DNA from: an uncultured Bacteroidota bacterium
GTDB lineage: Bacteria > Bacteroidota > Bacteroidia > Flavobacteriales > Flavobacteriaceae
Length of the DNA stretch: 5,101 nt
Assembly (NCBI GenBank): GCA_903819815.1
Contig: CAIJFC010000314.1
Coordinates: forward strand, 1-5,101
Reading direction: 5' to 3'
The notes under the pieces are model-generated. The model worked only from the letters and a program-made list of their open reading frames with translations. It did not search any database and was not told where the DNA came from. Shown here one piece after another: positions 1 to 5,101 of the stretch. Numbering within the stretch: position 1 is the first letter of the stretch; each line of letters starts with the position of its first letter. The position numbers and the translations under genes were made by a program.

Positions 1-1
1 C

Positions 2-1330
2 CGCGCTCTTAAAAACTTTGACGCGATCATTAAATATCCAAACCCTGATGGGAAATACAATAATTATGTAGCTGCTGCAAAAATCTGTAAAGCGTTTTAC
101 ATGCAACGTATTGTAGATTTGTACGGAAAATGTCCTTATTCTAAAGCATGGGAAGGAAGTGATAATACTACTCCATCTTATGATGATGATTTCGCTATCT
201 ACAAAGATTTAGTTGCTAATTTAGAGCAAGCTAGAGCGTTAATCGCTGCTGCTGATCCAGATGCTGAAGATATTTCTGGTGTTGACGTAATGTTAGCTGG
301 AGATATGGCAATGTGGAACGAGTTTGCTAACTCTACGGAGTTACGTCTTTTATTAAGAATGTCTGAAGCTACAGATGCAACAGTTACTGCTTACAGAAAT
401 ACAAAGTTGCAATCTATTGCAGCTGGACCATTTTTGTCTGATAACGTAAACATTAACCCTGGTTACAATGGATCTACAGATTCTCAAGCTACTCCAGGTT
501 TCTTCACTTACGGTTATGTAACTGCTGGAACTACTCAAGGAAACAGATTGTTTATTACGATGTCAGGTCACGCTTACAAAGCGTTACAATCAACAGCTAC
601 TACGAACTGGCCAGCGGGTGCAACTCGTGAAATTATTGCTGGATCAGGTGTAACTTACCCAGACGTAACGGATCCTCGTTCTGCGAGATTGTTTACTGCA
701 GGTTCAGGTCAAACTTTTAGACGTGCGGTTACTCAAGGAGTTACTTTAGTTGATGTTACTACACCAACTGGTACTTTACCAGGTTTACCTTGTCGTTTAG
801 GTTTAATAGGTCACTTTAACCCTTACGCTCAAGCGCCTAACCAAACTTTAGAAGAGTACTTCTCTTGTGATGGTTCTGTAATGTCTTGGTCTGAGTCTAG
901 ATTCTTAGAAGCAGAAGCTGCTGTAAGATATCCATCTATTTTCACAGGAAGTGCTCAAACTGCATTTAACGATGGGGTAACTGATGATTTCGCTAGAAAA
1001 GTAGCTACTATGGGTACTTATTTAACTACAATCAACACGAAGCCAAACTTTGGTTATTCTGCTGCATTCACAACTGCACAAAAATTACACGCAATTATGT
1101 TCCAAAAATGGATTGCTTTAATGGGTGTTAACGCGATTGAGTCTTACATTGACTATACTCGTACTGGTTATCCATTAACGCCACTTTCAACAGTTGCTAC
1201 TCAACCTCGTAAGCCATATAGATTAATCTATCCAACTTCTGAGTATGTAGCTAACTCTGCGAATGTGCCAAATGTGGTTGCTGCTGATGTATTTGCTATC
1301 ACTGCAGTCACTCCTTTCTGGAAAAGATAA
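2..1330 (+). CDS. SusD-like outer-membrane nutrient-binding lipoprotein (SusD-like_2 type), 5'-truncated by window edge
   Basis: The frame is open from base 2 to the TAA at 1328-1330, giving 442 visible residues. The ATG at 101 is internal: the 33 codons before it already read as SusD-family helix (NNYVAAAKICKAFYMQRIVD), so the true start and the lipoprotein signal with its lipobox Cys lie off the left edge. Family members usually have roughly 480-530 residues, so some tens of residues are missing. Recognisable blocks, numbered from base 2, are RIVDLYGKCPYS (36-47), GDMAMWNEFANSTELRLLLR (100-119), DPRSARLF (224-231), ESRFLEAEAAVR (298-309), a helix MFQKWIALMGVNAIESYIDY (366-385) and a C-terminal YPTSEY...FWKR ending. 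In this family the protein sits on the cell surface as a lid over a SusC TonB-dependent channel and captures glycans, peptides or other nutrients. The substrate cannot be told here, since no enzymes or SusC are in view. Codon use is strongly biased to GCT, GGT, ACT and TTA, which suggests high expression. A terminator follows 28 bases after the stop. Confidence 0.9.
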   Translation, partial: RALKNFDAIIKYPNPDGKYNNYVAAAKICKAFYMQRIVDLYGKCPYSKAWEGSDNTTPSYDDDFAIYKDLVANLEQARALIAAADPDAEDISGVDVMLAGDMAMWNEFANSTELRLLLRMSEATDATVTAYRNTKLQSIAAGPFLSDNVNINPGYNGSTDSQATPGFFTYGYVTAGTTQGNRLFITMSGHAYKALQSTATTNWPAGATREIIAGSGVTYPDVTDPRSARLFTAGSGQTFRRAVTQGVTLVDVTTPTGTLPGLPCRLGLIGHFNPYAQAPNQTLEEYFSCDGSVMSWSESRFLEAEAAVRYPSIFTGSAQTAFNDGVTDDFARKVATMGTYLTTINTKPNFGYSAAFTTAQKLHAIMFQKWIALMGVNAIESYIDYTRTGYPLTPLSTVATQPRKPYRLIYPTSEYVANSANVPNVVAADVFAITAVTPFWKR

Positions 1331-1358
1331 TTGATTTAGCAAAAGCTATCTATATTAT

Positions 1359-1386
1359 AAAACCCCGCTTTATGCGGGGTTTTTTA
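1359..1386 (+). terminator. Rho-independent terminator after the SusD-like gene
   Basis: The stem AAAACCCCGC (1359-1368) pairs perfectly with GCGGGGTTTT (1374-1383) around a five-base loop TTTAT. The right arm runs into T residues through 1385. This GC-rich core in AT-rich DNA, followed by a U tract, is a textbook intrinsic terminator. It starts 28 bases after the stop codon of the SusD-like gene and should end that transcript, isolating it from the porin gene downstream. The outer A-T pairs could also work in reverse, but no gene converges from the right. Confidence 0.93.
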
Positions 1387-1426
1387 TTTATCAGCAATAA
1401 CATTATTAAATAATTATTTATAATAG

Positions 1427-1434
1427 TATATTTG
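1427..1434 (+). promoter_or_regulatory. Candidate Bacteroidota -7 promoter element for the porin gene
   Basis: TATATTTG matches the TAnnTTTG -7 consensus used by the Bacteroidota primary sigma factor. It lies just downstream of a strong terminator and 14 bases before the porin ATG at 1449. A TTG at the expected -33 distance is not visible; the region around 1404-1412 is only AT-rich. If used, transcription would start only a few bases before the ATG, giving a very short leader. The match could be chance in such AT-rich DNA, so this is a moderate call. Confidence 0.45.
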
Positions 1435-1448
1435 TTGAAAATATTTTT

Positions 1449-3401
1449 ATGAAATTTCGCTTGTTGTTTTTGGTTTTTCTAATCTCATTTTCACTTTTCT
1501 CACAAGTGGAAAATGAAACTAAATTGGATACCGTAAAAAGAACTTCCCTAATCATTGATCATAAAAATGACCAACCCAAAGCGACTATTTCTCAATATAG
1601 AATAATCACTTTGGAACGAGATACTACTTTTGTAGATACCTCATTAACCATTAAAAAAGAATACGACTACAATTACCTTCGTAGAGATCTATTTGGTTTA
1701 ATGCCTTTCGCCAATGAAGGACAAGCGTACACCACTTTACAATATACTTCTAAACAACGCACTTGTTTTCCTGAATTTGGTTATACCGGAAAACACTTTA
1801 ATTATTACCAACCCAATGATATTAAGTACTATTCTGTAGCAACACCCTACACTGAATTGTATTTTAAAACCGTAATGGAGCAAGGTCAAAACGTAGATGC
1901 GTTTTTAACCTTAAACATGTCGGAACGGTTTAATTTTTCTATTGCTTATAAAGGGTTGCGTTCTTTAGGAAAGTACATCAACCAACTTTCAAGCACCGGT
2001 AATTTCAGATTTACCGCTAGTTATAATACCAAAAACAAACGGTATTACGCGAATTTCCATTATACTTCACAAGATATTTTGAATGGTGAAAATGGAGGTT
2101 TGTCCAACCCAGAATATTTTGAGGGCAACGATCCGGCTTACAACGAAAGACCTCGATTGGATGTTTATTTAAAAGACGCTAAATCGACTTTAATGGGTAC
2201 CCGGTTATTCCTGGACCATAATTTCCAAATTAACGCTGAAAAGCGAAATAATAACGTTTATTTGACGCATCAAATTAATTTTGAAAGTAAATATTATGAA
2301 TACAATCAGGTAACAGTTCCCACAACTATTACATCAAGTGCGGGAGTTACCTCTACTTTATACCGTTTCGGGCCTTCATTTGCTGCGGCAAATATAAATG
2401 ACCAAGTGCGTTACAACCGAATGTATAATAAAGTAGGTGCCGTTTATGAAAATACAACCTTAGGTAAAATACAGTTTTTTGTTGATGATTTTAGATATAA
2501 TTATTATTACAATTCAGTTTTGTTTTCAACGACACAAACCATTCCAAATAAAATAAATGACATTATTAACGATTTTGGTGGCCAATACGAATACAGAAAA
2601 AACAAATGGAACGGTAAATTCCAATATTCTAGTTCGTTAACAAAACAATCGTTATTTGACTTTAATGCGCATTTAAAATACCAATACAACGATAAAAACA
2701 GCTTTACTTTCGAATACCAAAACAGCAATAATTTGCCAAATATTATTTATAATTTGCATCAAAGTAGTTATATCAATTACAACTGGTACAATAATTTTAA
2801 AAATGAGAAACACAATTCATTGAAGGTCGAAGCCAATACCAAATGGGCAAGCGCTACTTTAGAATTAAATAACATCAACGATTATTTGTATTTCAGTAAT
2901 GATAATACTTCGGGTTTACAATTGGTTTCACCAAAGCAGTACGATAATACAATCACTCATCTTTCTTTAAAAATCAATAAGGAAGTCAAAGTTGGAAAAT
3001 GGGCTTTAGACAATACTTTTTTATACCAAAAAGTAGATCAATCGGATAAAATTTTGAATGTACCTCAATTAGTATTTCGTAACACGCTTTATTATTCGGG
3101 TTATTTCTTTAAAAAAGCGATGTACCTTCAAACTGGGGTGATTTTCAATTATTTTACAAAATACTACGCTAACGATTACAACCCAATTTTAGGTGAGTTT
3201 TTTGTGCAAAATCAAAAAGAAATTGGAGCTTATCCCAACATCGATTTATTTGCGAATGCAAGAATTCAACGCACTAGAATTTATCTAAAAGCCGAACATT
3301 TTAATTCATCTATGTCAGGAAACAATTACTATTCCTCACCAAACAACCCTTACCATGACTTTATAATTCGTTTCGGTTTGGTCTGGAATTTCTTCGAGTA
3401 A
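1449..3401 (+). CDS. Putative outer-membrane beta-barrel porin (Porin_10-like)
   Basis: A complete 650-residue protein. Residues 1-18 form a Sec signal peptide: basic MKFR, a hydrophobic stretch, then LFS before Gln19, the ...SQ cleavage pattern typical of Flavobacteriaceae. A conserved-looking block around residues 72-92 (EYDYNYLRRDLFGLMPFANE) resembles the N-terminal part of the uncharacterised Bacteroidota putative porin family (Pfam Porin_10, recognised by eye). The rest is rich in Tyr, Asn, Phe and alternating polar/aromatic segments, as in a large outer-membrane barrel, and it ends in IIRFGLVWNFFE, a plausible last strand with aromatic residues. No TonB plug, carboxypeptidase-like domain or lipobox is visible, so it is not a SusC-type transporter. 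The predicted role is passive diffusion or another channel function in the outer membrane; substrate unknown. The start is the first ATG and gives the intact signal peptide; the upstream bases are A/T-rich with no Shine-Dalgarno. Three in-frame TAA codons (3399-3407) end it. The cystathionine beta-synthase gene follows after 20 bases, probably co-transcribed. Confidence 0.85.
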   Translation: MKFRLLFLVFLISFSLFSQVENETKLDTVKRTSLIIDHKNDQPKATISQYRIITLERDTTFVDTSLTIKKEYDYNYLRRDLFGLMPFANEGQAYTTLQYTSKQRTCFPEFGYTGKHFNYYQPNDIKYYSVATPYTELYFKTVMEQGQNVDAFLTLNMSERFNFSIAYKGLRSLGKYINQLSSTGNFRFTASYNTKNKRYYANFHYTSQDILNGENGGLSNPEYFEGNDPAYNERPRLDVYLKDAKSTLMGTRLFLDHNFQINAEKRNNNVYLTHQINFESKYYEYNQVTVPTTITSSAGVTSTLYRFGPSFAAANINDQVRYNRMYNKVGAVYENTTLGKIQFFVDDFRYNYYYNSVLFSTTQTIPNKINDIINDFGGQYEYRKNKWNGKFQYSSSLTKQSLFDFNAHLKYQYNDKNSFTFEYQNSNNLPNIIYNLHQSSYINYNWYNNFKNEKHNSLKVEANTKWASATLELNNINDYLYFSNDNTSGLQLVSPKQYDNTITHLSLKINKEVKVGKWALDNTFLYQKVDQSDKILNVPQLVFRNTLYYSGYFFKKAMYLQTGVIFNYFTKYYANDYNPILGEFFVQNQKEIGAYPNIDLFANARIQRTRIYLKAEHFNSSMSGNNYYSSPNNPYHDFIIRFGLVWNFFE

Positions 3402-3405
3402 TAAT

Positions 3406-3421
3406 AAAAACTAAAAACTAA
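3406..3421 (+). promoter_or_regulatory. A-rich translation leader of the cystathionine beta-synthase gene
   Basis: The bases just before the ATG at 3422 are a tandem heptamer, AAAAACT at 3406-3412 and again at 3413-3419, followed by AA. There is no GGAGG-like Shine-Dalgarno. Bacteroidota genes commonly use A-rich upstream sequences in place of a Shine-Dalgarno for initiation, so this supports the start at 3422. The 20-base spacing from the porin stop contains no terminator hairpin, which favours read-through. Confidence 0.5.
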
Positions 3422-4783
3422 ATGCAATATTCAGAAAACATATTAGGAACAATTGGAAATACGCCAATGGTTCGATTGAATAAAGTAACTGCAGAAATTG
3501 ACGCGTTGGTACTTGCAAAAGTAGAAACCTTCAATCCTGGAAATTCTACCAAAGATAGAATGGCCTTGAAAATGGTTGAAGATGCTGAAGCTGATGGTCG
3601 TTTACAACCAGGAGGAACTATCATTGAAGGGACTTCTGGAAATACTGGAATGGGATTGGCGCTAGCCGCAATCGTAAAAGGATACAAATTAATTTGCGTA
3701 ATTACCGACAAGCAATCCAAAGAAAAAATGGATATTCTTCGTGCGGTAGGAGCGAAAGTGGTCGTTTGCCCAACCGATGTAGAACCTACAGATCCGCGTT
3801 CTTATTATTCCGTTTCAAAACGATTGGGGGAAGAAACACCAAATTCTTGGTACGTAAACCAATACGATAATCCTTCAAATGCTTTGGCACATTACGAACA
3901 AACAGGTCCTGAAATTTGGAAACAAACCGATGGAAAAGTAACACATTTTGTAGTGGGAGTAGGTACTGGAGGAACTATTTCTGGTATTGGAAAATATTTG
4001 AAAGAACAAAATCCTAACGTTAAAGTTTGGGGAATTGACACCTATGGATCGGTCTTTAAAAAATACCACGAAACAGGAATTTTTGATGAAAATGAAATTT
4101 ATTCTTACATCACAGAAGGAATTGGAGAAGATATTTTACCTAAAAACGTTGATTTTTCAGTTATTGATGGATTCACAAAAGTAACTGATAAAGACGCTGC
4201 CGTTTATACTAGAAAAATTGCTTTAGAAGAAGGAATATTTGTAGGGAATTCAGCAGGCGCATTGATTAAAGGGGTGCTTCAATTGAAAGAACATTTTAAG
4301 CCAGAAGATGTTGTGGTGGTTTTATTCCACGATTCTGGTAGCCGTTATATCGGTAAAATGTTCAATGACGATTGGATGCGCGAACGTGGTTTTCTAGATG
4401 AAGAAATCACCAAAGCCGAGGATGTAATTAAAGACCACATCGACAAACCATTAATTGTGGTGCGAACGGAAGAATTGGTTTCACACGCAATTGAGCGCAT
4501 GCGCAAATATAAAATCTCTCAAATTCCCGTAATTGATACGTCTGGTTTTGTGGGTTCTGTTGATGAATCCGACTTGTTTCAAAGTTATGTTTCCGATAAA
4601 AATGCGGGAGACAAACCGATTCGCGAAGTAATGGGTAAAGCCTATCCAATGGTTAAAATAGGAACGCCCATTGAAGAAGTTTCAAAATTATTCACTCGAG
4701 AAAATGCCGCTGTTTTAGTGGATTTAGGAAATGGAAAACACCATATTATTACCAAATACGATATTATTGGTTCGATAAAATAG
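3422..4783 (+). CDS. Cystathionine beta-synthase-type PLP enzyme with C-terminal CBS-domain pair
   Basis: A complete 453-residue protein of fold type II PLP enzymes. Expected reaction: L-serine plus homocysteine to cystathionine (transsulfuration, cytoplasm); related enzymes use O-acetylserine and sulfide, so a cysteine synthase role is possible. Visible signatures: GNTPMVRL (12-19), NPGNSTKDR (38-46) with Lys44 as the likely PLP Schiff-base lysine, EGTSGNTG (69-76) for substrate carboxylate binding, QYDNPSNALAHY (147-158), GTGGT (181-185) cradling PLP phosphate, EGIGEDILP (232-240) and GNSAGA (275-280) with Ser277 near the PLP ring nitrogen. MFNDDWMRERGFL (313-325) closes the catalytic core; this and the EGIGED form match bacterial cystathionine beta-synthases as I recall them. 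Residues about 333-453 hold two CBS motifs (around 344-392 and 403-453), possible adenosyl-ligand sensors. The N-terminal heme-binding extension of animal enzymes is absent. Start at 3422 places the conserved N-terminus correctly. It lies 20 bases after the porin gene; no clear terminator follows. Confidence 0.93.
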   Translation: MQYSENILGTIGNTPMVRLNKVTAEIDALVLAKVETFNPGNSTKDRMALKMVEDAEADGRLQPGGTIIEGTSGNTGMGLALAAIVKGYKLICVITDKQSKEKMDILRAVGAKVVVCPTDVEPTDPRSYYSVSKRLGEETPNSWYVNQYDNPSNALAHYEQTGPEIWKQTDGKVTHFVVGVGTGGTISGIGKYLKEQNPNVKVWGIDTYGSVFKKYHETGIFDENEIYSYITEGIGEDILPKNVDFSVIDGFTKVTDKDAAVYTRKIALEEGIFVGNSAGALIKGVLQLKEHFKPEDVVVVLFHDSGSRYIGKMFNDDWMRERGFLDEEITKAEDVIKDHIDKPLIVVRTEELVSHAIERMRKYKISQIPVIDTSGFVGSVDESDLFQSYVSDKNAGDKPIREVMGKAYPMVKIGTPIEEVSKLFTRENAAVLVDLGNGKHHIITKYDIIGSIK

Positions 4784-4830
4784 GAATTTCAAGCTATAAA
4801 TTAAATTATTAAAGAAAGACTAATTATCCT

Positions 4831-4866
4831 TACCGGACTTACCGGACTTTGCGAAAAACTTTGCGG
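4831..4866. repeat. Degenerate partial leading copy of the 123-base repeat, with a 9-base tandem duplication
   Basis: TACCGGACT occurs twice back to back (4831-4839 and 4840-4848). Bases 4837-4855 (ACTTACCGGACTTTGCGAA) align with ACTTTGCGGACTTTGCGAA at 4951-4969 of the first full unit, differing in two or three positions. The block then reaches CTTTGCGGTTAAA, the counterpart of CTTTTGTGGTTAAA at 4981-4994, but lacks about a dozen bases of the CTTTGTGC portion. It therefore looks like the eroded right end of an earlier copy of the unit, marking the left border of the array. Confidence 0.65.
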
Positions 4867-5101
4867 TTAAAGAAAAGATGATAGACTAATAGACGAATAG
4901 ATAATAGACTTTTAAAATTTGTGCTAATTAGTGTAATTCGTGGCTAAAAAACTTTGCGGACTTTGCGAATATCTTTGTGCCTTTTGTGGTTAAAAAAAAG
5001 ATAATAGACTAAAAGATGCAGAAATAATAGACTTTTAAAATTTGTGCTAATTTGTGTAATTCGTGGCTAAAAAACTTTGCGGACTTTGCGAATAACTTTG
5101 C
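4867..5101. repeat. Tandem repeat array, 123-base period, running off the right edge
   Basis: Unit 1 (4867-4989) and unit 2 (4990-5101, cut by the window end) align without gaps at an offset of 123 bases. By hand count 102 of 112 compared positions match. The right two-thirds is nearly identical (4901-4978 versus 5024-5101, three differences), while the left third (4867-4900) differs at seven of 34 positions. Each unit has three modules: AATAGAC-like words, then AATTnGTG-like words (for example TGTGCTAATTAGTGTAATTC), then CTTTGCG-like words ending in GTGGTTAAA. On the minus strand it reads as CGCAAAG/CACAAAG words followed by CACGAATTACAC-like words, a style I recall from intergenic repeats in Flavobacteria and other phyla. 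It is non-coding. Function unknown. Confidence 0.9.

Larger units (their letters stand above)
4784..5101. other. Gene-free, repeat-filled intergenic region
   Basis: This 318-base stretch after the cystathionine beta-synthase stop holds no credible gene. All three forward frames of the repeat are closed by frequent TAA, TAG and TGA codons, and the longest reverse reading has no ATG and is closed by a TAG in each repeat unit. Bases 4784-4830 are plain AT-rich spacer without a convincing terminator hairpin; 4831 onward is repeat DNA. No tRNA-like cloverleaf or transposase fragment was seen. The next gene and the end of the array lie beyond the right edge. Confidence 0.8.

Noticed and set aside
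101..103. ATG at 101 as the start of the SusD-like gene
   Set aside because: The frame is open and family-like for 33 codons upstream to the window edge, and starting here would drop the lipoprotein signal and a conserved helix.
353..538. Open frame on the minus strand inside the SusD-like gene
   Set aside because: Ser-rich low-complexity translation, wholly antisense to a well-supported gene with family motifs; a composition shadow.
2507..2728. Open frame on the minus strand inside the porin gene
   Set aside because: Antisense to a complete porin gene, no recognisable motif, no leader or promoter of its own.
3418..3720. Open frame on the minus strand over the start of the cystathionine beta-synthase gene
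   Set aside because: Antisense to the conserved PLP-lysine region, which constrains the sequence on the plus strand; the translation resembles no family known to me.
3875..4649. Two further minus-strand open frames (3875-4069 and 4428-4649)
   Set aside because: Both are mirror readings of the catalytic core and CBS-domain region with no independent start signals or motifs.
4784..4830. Terminator after the cystathionine beta-synthase gene
   Set aside because: AATTT...AAATT pairings exist but are short and AT-only with no T tract; too weak to call.
4831..5101. CRISPR array
   Set aside because: There is no pattern of a short identical repeat with unique spacers: the whole 123-base unit is repeated, including the parts that would be spacers, and no cas genes are present.
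4831..5101. Repeat-protein coding sequence, since the 123-base period is divisible by three
   Set aside because: All forward frames are closed within each unit, and the longest reverse frame lacks a start codon and meets a TAG in every unit.

Overview
The window looks like chromosomal DNA of a Bacteroidota bacterium, most likely Flavobacteriaceae and close to Flavobacterium. This rests on the AT-rich sequence, the SusD-family and Porin_10-type outer-membrane genes, the lack of Shine-Dalgarno sites in favour of A-rich leaders, a TAnnTTTG-type promoter element, and a signal peptide ending in the ...FSQ pattern common in this family. The genus was judged by reading, not by a search.

Layout, all genes on the + strand: (1) 2-1330, the 3' part of a SusD-like outer-membrane lipoprotein gene whose start lies off the left edge, followed by a strong intrinsic terminator at 1359-1386. 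(2) A short AT-rich gap with a candidate promoter at 1427-1434. (3) 1449-3401, a complete putative outer-membrane beta-barrel porin of 650 residues. (4) After only 20 bases, 3422-4783, a complete cystathionine beta-synthase-type PLP enzyme of 453 residues with a C-terminal CBS-domain pair. (5) 4784-5101, 318 bases without a gene, mostly filled by a tandem repeat with a 123-base period that runs off the right edge. Each unit is built from three families of shorter reiterated words.

Functionally, the left gene is the surface substrate-binding half of a SusCD nutrient importer, with its SusC partner presumably upstream and outside the window. The terminator separates it from the next unit. The porin and the cystathionine beta-synthase are probably co-transcribed, but nothing in their sequences shows that they share a pathway. 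No phage, insertion sequence, CRISPR, toxin-antitoxin or defence genes were seen. The part least explained by ordinary annotation is the right-hand repeat array.
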